Shown: positions 19,617 through 28,828, counted from the stretch's first letter. The stretch: DNA of 64,000 bases from Methylobacillus gramineus (GCF_020532675.1 NZ_JAJAVE010000001.1:1426001-1490000); one strand, 5' to 3'. Notes: generated by a model from the letters alone, not told the origin. A program made the numbers and translations.

Positions 19617-20672
19617 ATGGCCGTTCCCATCACTGAGAAAATCCTCGTCATGGGCCCGTCCTGGGTAGGCGATATGGTGCTGGCACAAAGCTTATTCAAA
19701 ACCCTGAAAATCCGTAACCCGGATTGCGAAATCGATGTAGCTGCTCCAGCCTGGACCCTGCCCTTGCTGGAGCGCATGCCTGAGGTCAACGCTGGCATTG
19801 CCCTGCCCTTCAAGCATGGTCAGTTGGCGCTGGGTGAACGTATACGCTTTGGTAACAGCCTGAAGCAGCGTCATTATACGCAGTCCATCATGCTCACCAA
19901 CTCACTCAAATCGGCCGTATTGCCTGCAGCCTCCGGCATTGCTAGGCGCACCGGTTTTTTAGGTGAGTATCGATATGGCCTGCTCAATGATATCCGCCCT
20001 CTCGACAAAAACCGCTTACCTAGAACGGTAGATCGCTTTGTTGCACTGGGCTTGCCAGACGATATGCTTTTACCCGAGCACATTCCCCACCCCAGCCTGC
20101 AGGCAGATCCAGAAAACGCCACACAGGCACTAGAAAAACTGGGGCATGCACTGCCAACACAACCGGTATTAGGACTCTGCCCTGGGGCAGAATACGGTGA
20201 AGCCAAGCGCTGGCCTGCTGAATACTACGCAGAGGTAGCCAGGGCAGCCTTGGAAAAAGGCTGGCAGGTATGGCTATTTGGCTCGGAAAAAGATATTCCT
20301 GTCACGAACCAGATCAACCAGCTCGCCAACATGCAATGTCTGAACCTTGGAGGCAAAACCAAGCTAGGCGAAGCCATTGATATCATGTCGCTATGCAGTG
20401 CCGTCATCAGCAATGACTCTGGCTTGATGCACATCGCAGCAGCGCTGGACAAGAAGCTCATCGCAATTTACGGCTCCTCTGATCCGCACCATACTCCGCC
20501 CATGAGCGCACAGGCAGTAGTGGAATATTTGGGGCTGGAATGTAGCCCCTGCTTTGAAAGAGAATGCCCGCTCGGACATTTGAACTGTTTAAGGCTCATC
20601 AAGCCAGTGACTATTTCTCAACATCTATTCTCCAGCAAATCTCTACTTACCACACACACGCACAAAGTTTAG
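19617..20672 (+). CDS. waaF: LPS heptosyltransferase II
   Basis: WaaF adds the second L,D-heptose to the LPS inner core at the inner membrane. The 351-residue GT9 protein starts with ILVMGPSWVGDMVLAQSLFK (GDM loop near the acceptor site), has the donor-binding segment VLGLCPGAEYGEAKRWP in the second domain, and ISNDSGLMHIAAALDKKLIAIYGSSDP, the nucleotide-heptose signature. CSPCFERECPLGH near the C-terminus is the cysteine-rich segment common in WaaF. It directly follows hldE and is 10 bp ahead of the next glycosyltransferase. WaaC, which acts one step earlier, is encoded 18 kb away at 38634. Confidence 0.95.
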   Translation: MAVPITEKILVMGPSWVGDMVLAQSLFKTLKIRNPDCEIDVAAPAWTLPLLERMPEVNAGIALPFKHGQLALGERIRFGNSLKQRHYTQSIMLTNSLKSAVLPAASGIARRTGFLGEYRYGLLNDIRPLDKNRLPRTVDRFVALGLPDDMLLPEHIPHPSLQADPENATQALEKLGHALPTQPVLGLCPGAEYGEAKRWPAEYYAEVARAALEKGWQVWLFGSEKDIPVTNQINQLANMQCLNLGGKTKLGEAIDIMSLCSAVISNDSGLMHIAAALDKKLIAIYGSSDPHHTPPMSAQAVVEYLGLECSPCFERECPLGHLNCLRLIKPVTISQHLFSSKSLLTTHTHKV

Positions 20673-20682
20673 ATACTTCCTT

Positions 20683-21828
20683 ATGTCCAGACGCATTAAA
20701 GTATTACAAATTCAGCCTGAATATAACGTCAAGTCTAGCGATATATCAGACCTGGCTGAACAAATTGTTAAATCTCTACCCTCCAACCAATATGAGGTTA
20801 CCTCAGCCTATATTTATGGCAGACCTAAACCTGAACAGGCTCTGAGTATCGCTGAACATGTCGAATTTTTGGATTGTAAAGAATCCGACATGAGTGGATT
20901 AAGGATTAAAGTCCTCCTCAAACTCTATCAATTCTGTAAACAACATCAGTTTGACGTCATTATCTGCCACCGCTTCAAAATCGTCAGCCTGATGCTTCAG
21001 CTCAACAAATTACTCAAAGCGCCACTCTGTATAGGCATTTCACATGTGATGGATGAATACAGAAGACCATATCGACGCTGGCAGATCAAGTTACTAGCTG
21101 ACAAGCACTGGCGTTTTGTTGGGGTGTCAGACGCAGTAAAAGAATGGCTGATAAGCTATGGTATGGGATTTACCACTCGCAATACCCAAGCCATTCCAAA
21201 TGCAATTGATATTGCAAAATCTGAAACTTCTCAACTGAATAGCCTTAGCGCTAGGTCAGCTCTCGGATTACCAGAAGATAAACTCATTATCGGTGCAATA
21301 GGCCAGTTATTTGCACGTAAAGGCCATCGCTATTTGATATCGGCATTAGCCAATCTTAAGCATGAGTTTCCCGATGCGCATATTGGCATTATAGGCAAAG
21401 GGCCAGAAGAGCAGAATTTGAGACAACAAATCAATTCTTTGGGCTTGCAAGGCCGAGTTCACCTACTTGGATTCAGAGAAAATGCTTTGCAATACGTCCG
21501 AGCATTTGACATATGGGCCATGCCCTCGTTAAAAGAGGGACTACCACTGGCCTTGATGGAAGGCATCAGTGGACACCTACCGATTATTGCGTCTGACATT
21601 CCGGAAATGCGCGACATGATCTTGGGGGCAGGAGGCCTTGCTGTTCCAGCCAAAGATGTAATGGGACTTACGAATGCATTAAGACAATACCTAGCTCTGG
21701 ATCGTGAAAGCTTGCGAGCTAAAGGTGAACAAGCATACGATTTTCTGTCTACCCATCACAGCATAGAAGCCTATCGATCAAGCTATCGCAAATTAATTGA
21801 AAATAAGTTGAAAGAAGTGAATCTATAA
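20683..21828 (+). CDS. Glycosyltransferase family 4, LPS outer core or O-chain
   Basis: A 381-residue GT-B enzyme of the GT4 type, retaining. The C-terminal donor domain is clear: IIGAIGQLFARKGHRYLISAL, HIGIIGKGPEEQNLRQQ, VHLLGFRENALQYVRAFDIWAMPSLKEGLPLALMEGI, with the E-x7-E pattern. The N-terminal half is less conserved and sets acceptor specificity, so the sugar cannot be told. It follows waaF and ends where the O-antigen-ligase-like gene begins (1-base spacing). Base composition is visibly more AT rich than the heptose genes, as is common in O-chain genes that move between strains. Confidence 0.88.
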   Translation: MSRRIKVLQIQPEYNVKSSDISDLAEQIVKSLPSNQYEVTSAYIYGRPKPEQALSIAEHVEFLDCKESDMSGLRIKVLLKLYQFCKQHQFDVIICHRFKIVSLMLQLNKLLKAPLCIGISHVMDEYRRPYRRWQIKLLADKHWRFVGVSDAVKEWLISYGMGFTTRNTQAIPNAIDIAKSETSQLNSLSARSALGLPEDKLIIGAIGQLFARKGHRYLISALANLKHEFPDAHIGIIGKGPEEQNLRQQINSLGLQGRVHLLGFRENALQYVRAFDIWAMPSLKEGLPLALMEGISGHLPIIASDIPEMRDMILGAGGLAVPAKDVMGLTNALRQYLALDRESLRAKGEQAYDFLSTHHSIEAYRSSYRKLIENKLKEVNL

Positions 21829-23004
21829 ATGCAGCTTTTCCAGTTCCTCCGCAGCCCTACTTTTGCACTATATGCTGTCAGTGCATGGATGATCAGTTTC
21901 TTGATCATTACAGACTCTCAAGCTCATAACAATATCAGCTACCTGATACTACTAGTTCCTACATTGATCTCATTACAGTATAGCGAGGTCAAACAGTTTT
22001 TCAGTAACAGGCTTGCACAAGGGCTGGTGCTTGTCATCCTGAGCCTGGTACTGGCTGCATCAACAGGAGATGGAGATCCATTACGTCAGGTCAAATTCGG
22101 CCTAATCGTCATTCTCTTCTTCATCGCCGTCGCCAGATTACCTGCCATCAGCGATAGAATCGCCTACCGCGCTGCCTGGAGTTACCTAGGACTAATCATT
22201 CCCTACGTGATCTTTAATATGGCCTGGCAATATCATCAGGGTATTTGGCTGCCGGGTGCACGTTTAGGCGAACTGGAAGCCAAGCTGGAGAATGTGATCT
22301 ATGTCACCAATACGATGGGGGGCATGCTGGCCATTATTACCTTACTTGGCATACGGGCGAAGAAATACCGCTCGGTACTCCTTGCCCATGGCCTAGTATT
22401 GTTTTTATCCCTCACTATATTGCAAACTAGAAGTATCATCGGCATCTGGGTTGCGACACTGCTACTTACCTATTTTGCAGTTCAACGCCATAGCCCAGGC
22501 AAACACAAACATACACTCTGGATTATAAGCGCTAGCCTAGTTGCGAGCATGGGTATAGCGTACTTACTGGCTTTCACCTCTATAGGCGAAAATTTGCTAG
22601 CCCGTAACTTCTATCGTCCGGAAATCTGGTGGGGCTACATCAGTGAAACGTTGCGCTGTGGCTTCTGGCTTGGCTGCGGACCAGATCATGACTTCCAGTA
22701 CATATCCCGTGATGGCAATACCATGATACATCCTCACAGTATTTATGTGACCCAATTCTACAAAGCAGGGCTAATTGGCTTACTACCCTTACTCGCCCTC
22801 ACATTCTGGGCCGGAGTTCGAGGTTATCAGGCAAAATCTTGGGCTGCCTGGTATTTTATTGTAGGTGTTCTAGGACTATGTTTTGATGGAAGTAGCCTGG
22901 TACATAGTCCCAGCCAAAGATGGCTAGTATTTCATTTACCGCTTGCTCTGCTGATTGCTCAACAACTACATCACTCACGCTTATCAAAAAGTGCAGAAGC
23001 ATGA
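21829..23004 (+). CDS. waaL: O-antigen ligase family membrane protein
   Basis: A 391-residue polytopic membrane protein with about ten to twelve hydrophobic segments and a large loop between about residues 265 and 300. The Wzy_C/WaaL motif is visible as GFWLGCGPDHDF followed by MIHPHSIYVTQFYKAGLIGLLPL, where the His pair is the expected catalytic region. Proteins of this family either join O-antigen to lipid A-core (WaaL) or polymerise O units (Wzy); the location beside LPS core glycosyltransferases favours ligase. It starts on the base after the preceding glycosyltransferase stop. The following gene is convergent. The symbol is a best guess from family and context. Confidence 0.8.
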   Translation: MQLFQFLRSPTFALYAVSAWMISFLIITDSQAHNNISYLILLVPTLISLQYSEVKQFFSNRLAQGLVLVILSLVLAASTGDGDPLRQVKFGLIVILFFIAVARLPAISDRIAYRAAWSYLGLIIPYVIFNMAWQYHQGIWLPGARLGELEAKLENVIYVTNTMGGMLAIITLLGIRAKKYRSVLLAHGLVLFLSLTILQTRSIIGIWVATLLLTYFAVQRHSPGKHKHTLWIISASLVASMGIAYLLAFTSIGENLLARNFYRPEIWWGYISETLRCGFWLGCGPDHDFQYISRDGNTMIHPHSIYVTQFYKAGLIGLLPLLALTFWAGVRGYQAKSWAAWYFIVGVLGLCFDGSSLVHSPSQRWLVFHLPLALLIAQQLHHSRLSKSAEA

Positions 23005-23115
23005 TCCATAAAATTGGAAATTAGGCTTCCTTCATCACTGATACGAAATGGAAACGTCATACGCAATATTAAGTGATATAACTCATTTCGCTGGATTAAC
23101 CATGCAACAAATGAC

Positions 23116-23994
23116 TTACTTGCCTGCCTGTTTCTGATGGGTAGTATCATACGCAGGCATAAAGCAAAACTGCTCAAAAAAAGGCATGTATCTCGCAGGC
23201 ACCAAGTAAATATTGGAATACCGAAGATTAGGGTTAAAGCTGGATAACACCCAGTTTTTTGCAAAGTATTTATAGTAAATTCGCTTGAAAAATCCCACTA
23301 TTCCTTGACCATGAATTTTCTTGCTATTGGCGGTCATAATGGAGAAAACGGTATAGCCTGCAAATAAACCAGTGAATAATTCTTTATCCTGGAATCCATC
23401 CATTGTGGTCTTATTATTATATTCAAGCAGTAATAGTGGTTGATGCGTTTTGATGGTTTCTTCCAAGCCGGTCAGAGCAGGAACCTCATGCCCTTCAACA
23501 TCCATCTTGATAAAGTCGACTTGTCCAACATAGTGCTGTGCTAAAAACTGATCCCCAATCAGACTATTAATCTCCAACCTTCTGCCAGAACCACTAAAAT
23601 TTTCCAGGGAGGAAGAGCCAAGGTTAGCATTGTCTGGAATGAAAATTTCCGCCTGACCCTCCCTATCCGATAATGCCACATTTACCGCCTCGACCTGAAC
23701 AGCATGGTTCTGATTCAGATTCGTCTTAAGTATCTGGTAGATAAAATCCACAGGTTCAAATGCAATGAGCCGCTTCGAAAAGTCAGCGATGATTAATGCA
23801 TGATTCCCTATATTGGCTCCAATATCGAGACTCACCTCAGGCTTAATCACGGCAAGCACTTCAGAAAGCGAATTCAGAATATTGGTGTCATACTCCCCTT
23901 TTCTCTGAATTTCCAGGGTGATAGCATCACCTTCAAAGGCATTCAGCACCTTTCCCCTTTTTGTTTTCAATGTTACTGGGGTGTAATGACTCAT
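23116..23994 (-). CDS. FkbM family methyltransferase
   Basis: A SAM-dependent methyltransferase of the FkbM family, which O-methylates sugars or polyketides. From the ATG at 23994, which has GGAG seven bases upstream, it is about 292 residues; an ATG at 24009 lacks a good ribosome site. The SAM loop is VSLDIGANIGNHALIIADFS, followed by LIAFEPVDFIYQILKTNL, VNVALSDREGQAEIF and VDFIKMDVEGHEVPALTGLEE, the classical FkbM order. In a polysaccharide locus a terminal methyl group can end O-chain growth; that is possible here but unproven. It converges with waaL and lies 200 bp downstream of another minus-strand glycosyltransferase. Confidence 0.88.
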   Translation of the reverse strand: MSHYTPVTLKTKRGKVLNAFEGDAITLEIQRKGEYDTNILNSLSEVLAVIKPEVSLDIGANIGNHALIIADFSKRLIAFEPVDFIYQILKTNLNQNHAVQVEAVNVALSDREGQAEIFIPDNANLGSSSLENFSGSGRRLEINSLIGDQFLAQHYVGQVDFIKMDVEGHEVPALTGLEETIKTHQPLLLLEYNNKTTMDGFQDKELFTGLFAGYTVFSIMTANSKKIHGQGIVGFFKRIYYKYFAKNWVLSSFNPNLRYSNIYLVPARYMPFFEQFCFMPAYDTTHQKQAGK

Positions 23995-24159
23995 TGCTAT
24001 CTCCAACATAGATACTAAATTTCACAAAAAAAGTTATTCATCAATGGTAACTCAATCAATCGTCACTATAGCCGTCTGACTTCCGCATTCCATACTGATC
24101 AGTAGTGTGCAAGCCAGTAAAATAATAGCTCAAAGGCAGGAACGCACTTCTGCAACATC

Positions 24160-24184
24160 AGCCCTGACAATGAGTCGGGCTTTT
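24160..24184 (+). terminator. Terminator-like hairpin reading plus, in a minus-strand gene gap
   Basis: AGCCC and GGGCT (with an inner GAC/GTC and a bulged T) form a stem followed by TTTT on the plus strand. The flanking genes read minus, so it points against them. It may stop antisense transcription or act weakly both ways. Confidence 0.4.
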
Positions 24185-24195
24185 GCTCGGCAATA

Positions 24196-25248
24196 TTAAG
24201 CAGCCATCTCTTCTAACATTGCCTGGACTCGAGTCCGCCAAGTAAAGCGCTGCTGGAAGGCTTGTTGCCCCTGCCTTGCAATAGCAAGACGCTGCTCTGG
24301 ATTCTTCAAGTAGTAATCCACCTTCTCCTGCAGCTCAGCTGCGCTCTTGAAGGTTTCCAGCTCTTTGCCTACTTTGAATAATTCAGCCACTTCGTCACAA
24401 TAATCGGTGAGCAGGAAGGTACCTGCTGCCAAGGCCTCAAAAATTCGCAAGTTAATGCCAGTGCCAGCCCCATAAAATTGGGAACGGGTGATATTGAGAA
24501 CAATCTTGGAGTCAGCAAACAGCTGGTGCAGCTCAGCACCCCACACCGACTTATCCGTGATACATGCTTTTAGTCTCTGGGACATCAAGGCGTCATTACG
24601 CTCCCAACGGCTACCATAAATGGACACATTCTCCTTGATGCTTTCCAGCAAGAAGATTCGCCGGAGATCTGCACTCCCTACAAACAGTACGTCCTTTTGA
24701 TCTGTCGATACAGGGGGAATATTAATGGCTTTGGCACCATAAGGATGATAAACAGCTTTTAGTTGGCGTGTCTCAATGAAAAAATCTGTCATTACTCTGG
24801 AAAATGAAAATACTTTGTCATACACCGGCAACTCAGTTTCCAGGAAGAAGATAAACTCTCTGCGCTTGGAAAATAAATTACAACTATCAGTATCATATAG
24901 AAACAACGAAACGTTATGCTTCCGCGCGATACTTTGCAGCAACACTGGATTGATGAACTTGTAAATAAAGCCAATCACCAGAATGTAGTCAGGCTTCACC
25001 CTGGTAATCAATTGCTCTAGCTGTTTTACATCAGCGCGTGGCAAATAGAAAAAACTATCTGTCTCCCCATGCTTTTGAATTGCCTTGGAGTAAGCAGACC
25101 GCAATCCATACAATGGAATCGTTGAGAGCCTCTTGCAATCTTGATACGTTGCCTCGACATCCAATTCAGCCAAGGTTTCCACAATCTCTGTCCCAAGAGG
25201 GACACCTGCAATGCCATCCAAGATCAGTAATTTTTTCTTTGCACCCAT
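24196..25248 (-). CDS. CgeB-like glycosyltransferase
   Basis: A 350-residue protein resembling the CgeB / DUF3880 group of GT-B glycosyltransferases. The N-terminal half has KPDYILVIGFIYKFINP and LFLYDTDSCNLF, a pattern of this group; the C-terminal half has KDVLFVGSADLRRIFLLESI, LFADSKIVLNITRS and LRIFEALAAGTFLLTDYCDEVAELFKVGKELETF, matching the Glyco_trans_1_2 donor domain. Substrate is unknown. The C-terminus FTWRTRVQAMLEEM is also typical. It is followed by an FkbM methyltransferase and preceded, across 18 bp, by a GT9 gene, all reading minus, so these form a polysaccharide gene set. Confidence 0.82.
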   Translation of the reverse strand: MGAKKKLLILDGIAGVPLGTEIVETLAELDVEATYQDCKRLSTIPLYGLRSAYSKAIQKHGETDSFFYLPRADVKQLEQLITRVKPDYILVIGFIYKFINPVLLQSIARKHNVSLFLYDTDSCNLFSKRREFIFFLETELPVYDKVFSFSRVMTDFFIETRQLKAVYHPYGAKAINIPPVSTDQKDVLFVGSADLRRIFLLESIKENVSIYGSRWERNDALMSQRLKACITDKSVWGAELHQLFADSKIVLNITRSQFYGAGTGINLRIFEALAAGTFLLTDYCDEVAELFKVGKELETFKSAAELQEKVDYYLKNPEQRLAIARQGQQAFQQRFTWRTRVQAMLEEMAA

Positions 25249-25266
25249 TTTTGATCTTTCCGCTGC

Positions 25267-26274
25267 TTAATGATGAGATTTTAACAAGCGCTCAAGCGAT
25301 GCAAGCACACGAGCAGGAGTGACGAAAGGTTTCCATATTCCGCCATCTCTCCCAGGTAAAACCACAAGAGGACAAACTACAGCACCCTTGCCCCATCCAG
25401 GCCGCCAATGAAATTTCTTGTTGCGTTTTCGATAAATAGTCAGGATAGGAACATTCAAGAATGAAGCCAAATGGCCATTACCAGAATCGTTAGCAACAAC
25501 TGCACCTGACTCATAAATAAATGAAGCTAGCTGATTGATACCTGGAAATAATGGAACATCAAACTCACCATTGACCAATCCTACCCACTCCTCGTGATGA
25601 GAAGGTGCAACCACAATTACAGGAGCGTAGCCACGCTCCCTGATGACTCTCGCGAGCTTGAGGAAAGAATCTGGCGTCCAGTTCTTTTTCTCGGGTCCGG
25701 AAGAATCAGGGCTAATCACGACACGCTTATCAAAACGCCTGTGCAAAAGCATGGCAGGTGGCGTCAGGGCAACATCCTTCACGACATTGCTTAACCCCAT
25801 TCTTTCCCGCATATAAGCCTGGGTAATTTCAACCACCGTACTCTTGGGAAATTTCTTGAATGCGATAGATCCTGCACAAGTTGCGAGCTTTGTTAATTGC
25901 CGGGCCACAGCTATCGGTAAAGTACGATTTAACCGCTCAGTATGGTCAAAATACCAATTCTTGGGCGCTTTCTGACAGATCAGCACCCATTTTTCCCTAT
26001 GTTGCAGCACATACTCATCCGACATCTTTTGTCGAATGGCCATGGGAGGACTCATCAACACTAAATCATAAGACTCCAGCTCTGGCTCAAGCATATCAAA
26101 TGAAACATGCGGCTTGATCTTCAAATGGGGAACCCAGCTTGAAAGCTGGTCAAGCACATTGCTGTAGCAAGTGACATTAAATCCATTTCTATGCAGGTTT
26201 TCAGCCATCATTAAATAAATCAGGCTATCTCCAAGAGAGTCAAAAGAAACCAGAGATATTCTGGCCAAATCCAT
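25267..26274 (-). CDS. GT9 (heptosyltransferase-like) glycosyltransferase
   Basis: A 335-residue protein with the GT9 fold. The N-terminal loop is ISLVSFDSLGDSLIYLMMAENL (SLGDSL corresponds to the GD-loop), and the C-terminal donor domain has VVISPDSSGPEKKNWTPDSFLKLARVI and GAVVANDSGNGHLASFLNVPILTIYRKRN, the D-SG-x-H-A pattern of heptosyltransferases. It is divergent from WaaC and WaaF and may transfer heptose or another sugar in the outer core. AGGGGG lies before the ATG at 26274. The next gene is a CgeB-like glycosyltransferase. Confidence 0.82.
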   Translation of the reverse strand: MDLARISLVSFDSLGDSLIYLMMAENLHRNGFNVTCYSNVLDQLSSWVPHLKIKPHVSFDMLEPELESYDLVLMSPPMAIRQKMSDEYVLQHREKWVLICQKAPKNWYFDHTERLNRTLPIAVARQLTKLATCAGSIAFKKFPKSTVVEITQAYMRERMGLSNVVKDVALTPPAMLLHRRFDKRVVISPDSSGPEKKNWTPDSFLKLARVIRERGYAPVIVVAPSHHEEWVGLVNGEFDVPLFPGINQLASFIYESGAVVANDSGNGHLASFLNVPILTIYRKRNKKFHWRPGWGKGAVVCPLVVLPGRDGGIWKPFVTPARVLASLERLLKSHH

Positions 26275-26356
26275 ATCACCCCCTACAAACTTGAATCTAA
26301 AACACCATCATGGTGGTCATTCAACACACTAATGATGAATGGAAATTGACAATACT

Positions 26357-27454
26357 TCACTGAGATAATGAATTAACAAAGCCTATACGCCAGAATGCCG
26401 CCCTGGCTGCTTCATCCGAAAACTTTTCATGCAGCATCGTCTGGGCCACAGATCTATCAATTAAAGAATGCTCCTGAGATGCCTTGACGATTACCTTAGC
26501 CAGCTCTGGAGCATTGCCCAAGGGAAAAGTCACGCCAACATCCTGGACCACCTCAGCACCTCCACCACTTTCACTACAGATAATGGAAACACTTGCAGCC
26601 ATGGCTTCCAACAAGACCATCCCAAATGGTTCATGATCTGAAGTCAGTGCAAAGATATCAAACGCCCTGAAATATCGACGTGCATCGGCAATCTGGCCTG
26701 TAAAACGTACATGTTGAGTAATACCAAGCTCTCTCACCAACTGTTTGAGCACATGCTCCAAGGGTCCTTTACCAACAATCAGCAAAAGACTGTCAGTAGG
26801 TAATGCTGGCAAGGCACTGGCAAAGCCGCGGATGAGGGTCGCCTGATCCTTGTCGTAATGTAAGCGGCCAACATTGGCAATCACGAAGCTATTTAAGGAG
26901 ATATCCAAGACCTGCCTGGCATCCTCCCTCGTCAACAGAGTCCCCTTTACGGCCTCTACATCAATCCTGTTGTACAAGGTTTGTATACGCTCATGGGGCC
27001 AGCTAGCAAGATCACAACGAATCTCATCGCGTACGGAATTAGAGACCGCCAGCATGAAAAGACGTGATCGAAATAGATTGACCATCAAACGGCGCGATAC
27101 TCGGCCAAAGTCCCCATAATTATGGTGAACACTGATCACTGGCAAAGACGTGGCCAGCAAAGCCACATAGGTCGGTTTTGCACGATGTGCAATACAGAAC
27201 TTGAAATCATGCTTTGCCACCAGTTTGCGGATATCCGCAATGGCACGAAGCTTGAGACCACGTACTTGTTTGCTGGTATACCCTAGAAAAATCACTTCAT
27301 CTGAACCACTCTGCCTCTCAACCTCGAGATCCGGCTTTCCAGTGAGGTATACAGTGACAACCCTGTATGCAGTCCCTGCAAACAAAGCAGCATATTGACG
27401 TGCACAGTCGAGAAATGGCGGGTAATAACTATGGCAGATATGTAGAACTTCCAA
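26357..27454 (-). CDS. Glycosyltransferase family 4
   Basis: A 365-residue GT4-type enzyme. The donor domain has FVIANVGRLHYDKDQATLIRGFASAL, LLIVGKGPLEHVLKQLV and VRFTGQIADARRYFRAFDIFALTSDHEPFGMVLLEAMAA, with the E-x7-E motif. The N-terminal part has VLHICHSYYPPFLDCARQYAAL and ISVHHNYGD. Sugar and acceptor cannot be assigned. It is the downstream partner of the kinase-fold and HAD genes, with 16 bp between it and the former, so HAD-kinase-GT probably form one transcript. A small hairpin (26303-26315) with TTTT on minus separates it weakly from the next gene. Confidence 0.87.
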   Translation of the reverse strand: MEVLHICHSYYPPFLDCARQYAALFAGTAYRVVTVYLTGKPDLEVERQSGSDEVIFLGYTSKQVRGLKLRAIADIRKLVAKHDFKFCIAHRAKPTYVALLATSLPVISVHHNYGDFGRVSRRLMVNLFRSRLFMLAVSNSVRDEIRCDLASWPHERIQTLYNRIDVEAVKGTLLTREDARQVLDISLNSFVIANVGRLHYDKDQATLIRGFASALPALPTDSLLLIVGKGPLEHVLKQLVRELGITQHVRFTGQIADARRYFRAFDIFALTSDHEPFGMVLLEAMAASVSIICSESGGGAEVVQDVGVTFPLGNAPELAKVIVKASQEHSLIDRSVAQTMLHEKFSDEAARAAFWRIGFVNSLSQ

Positions 27455-27470
27455 GAGAAAGGCCCTTTAG

Positions 27471-28166
27471 TTAAATACTCACCGGGAAAAAGTTGAGCTC
27501 TTTCAATAACGACTGCTTCGATTGTAATGATAATTGGGCATGCGAGAAATAATTGTCTACAAATGCCTTGAGACAGGCTTCTGGCAACGCCGTCCATTCC
27601 TCAGGCACTCTTTGCAGATGGCGAAAATTCCTTTTTCTGTGCCACAAGCCAAGACTATGTGGATAGACCTTTAAATCAGCCATATCAATCAGGCCTAACT
27701 CATTGCCTGGAGTCAGCACTACATTGCCAAAATGTAGTGCGCGGAAATGCACCCCTTGCTCATGTAAGCGCGCAACAAACTGCCCAAACTTCCCCATGAG
27801 TCCTTCGTCAATCAGGCCTATCATACCAAGCTGTCTCAACGTCTTACCTGGCAATGGCTTGTATAACACGGCAGTATCTGTGGAGTCTTCGAAGTGAAAG
27901 AGTTGTACAACCTCGATAGTGGGAATTTGTAATGTCTGTAATCTATCTGCGTTGCGGCAGAAATGACGAGCATAGGAATAAAGACGGGCAAAACTGATGG
28001 TGTGGCGTAAGCGGAATAATTTGAGAATATTACTGTTCTCAAATTGTAATACCTTTACTCCCCGGCCATCTTGCTCCAGCACCTTGGCGCTTGTGAGTAG
28101 CTGCTCAAAATCTTCAGGCAGGAGTAAGCGGCTATTGCGGATTTTCCAGTGCGGAATCAGCCTCAT
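27471..28166 (-). CDS. Kinase-fold LPS protein with altered catalytic loop
   Basis: A 231-residue protein of the LPS-kinase-like group that is often annotated as toluene tolerance protein in Pseudomonas LPS clusters. An ATP-site lysine is likely K49 in NILKLF. The region matching the kinase catalytic loop HxDxxxxN reads HFRALHFGN (140-148), with Ala143 where the Asp is expected; the metal-binding Asp is probably Asp161 in LIDMADLKVYP. So either another residue serves or the protein is a pseudokinase; I recall similar loops in relatives, so it may be family-wide. The start codon overlaps the HAD stop by 4 bp (ATGA), implying tight co-translation. Confidence 0.75.
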   Translation of the reverse strand: MRLIPHWKIRNSRLLLPEDFEQLLTSAKVLEQDGRGVKVLQFENSNILKLFRLRHTISFARLYSYARHFCRNADRLQTLQIPTIEVVQLFHFEDSTDTAVLYKPLPGKTLRQLGMIGLIDEGLMGKFGQFVARLHEQGVHFRALHFGNVVLTPGNELGLIDMADLKVYPHSLGLWHRKRNFRHLQRVPEEWTALPEACLKAFVDNYFSHAQLSLQSKQSLLKELNFFPVSI

Positions 28167-28828
28167 GCACCCACCAATGCCTCAACATTGGCCCGCACCG
28201 GGATATCGTGCTGTTCACAATAGCTCTGCCACTCAGGAAAATCTGTCCATGCCTGCATGAACACAAAATCCAGTCCTGCGCCGGTAGATGACTCATGGTC
28301 ATAACGACTATCCCCTATAAACAAGGCGGGCTTACGGATATTGTGATTCGCAAGTTCGCGGGCAAGGATTTTATCCTTGTTATCCGGACTGCCAAAGATA
28401 CCGCCGTCAAACAGGTGGGTCAGTTTACGTTCAGCAAAAATCCCATGCAGCTCCTCCTGGTCTCCGCCAGAAATCACCAGCCAGGTGGCAGCAGCCGTTT
28501 GCTCACGCAGGGCTTCCAGTCCAGGCGCAATCTCACAGCTTGCCAGGCGCTCTCGCACTTCACGGCCAAAATCCTCAAGCAAAAACTCAACCTCTTTGCG
28601 GGATGAAGGCTTGTGCAGGATGTCTTTCAGGAAATAGTCAAACTTGACGAAGCGGGAAATGCCACCCAGCTTGATATGGTAATCCACCAAGGCCTGGGCA
28701 TCCTTGTCACTGGCACCAAAGTTCTTGGCTGTGGCAAAGTAGGCTTCGATTTTGAGATGGTTGGAATTCAGAATAACGCCATCGCAATCAAATACCAGCG
28801 TGTGATATTGATTTATTTTTTTTAACAT
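28163..28828 (-). CDS. HAD superfamily phosphatase
   Basis: From the ATG at 28828 this is a 221-residue HAD hydrolase with a helical cap of the beta-phosphoglucomutase/phosphoglycolate phosphatase type. Motif I is VFDCDGVILNSN (nucleophile Asp and acid-base Asp), motif II is WLVISGGDQEE, and motif IV is ALFIGDSRYDHESSTGAGLDFVFM. The cap carries the long NFGASDKDAQALVDYHIKLGG stretch. A GTG at 28849 would add seven residues. It overlaps the kinase-fold gene by 4 bp, suggesting that phosphate removal and addition work on the same pathway. A role as the missing GmhB is conceivable but the motifs do not match GmhB. Confidence 0.82.
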   Translation of the reverse strand: MLKKINQYHTLVFDCDGVILNSNHLKIEAYFATAKNFGASDKDAQALVDYHIKLGGISRFVKFDYFLKDILHKPSSRKEVEFLLEDFGREVRERLASCEIAPGLEALREQTAAATWLVISGGDQEELHGIFAERKLTHLFDGGIFGSPDNKDKILARELANHNIRKPALFIGDSRYDHESSTGAGLDFVFMQAWTDFPEWQSYCEQHDIPVRANVEALVGA

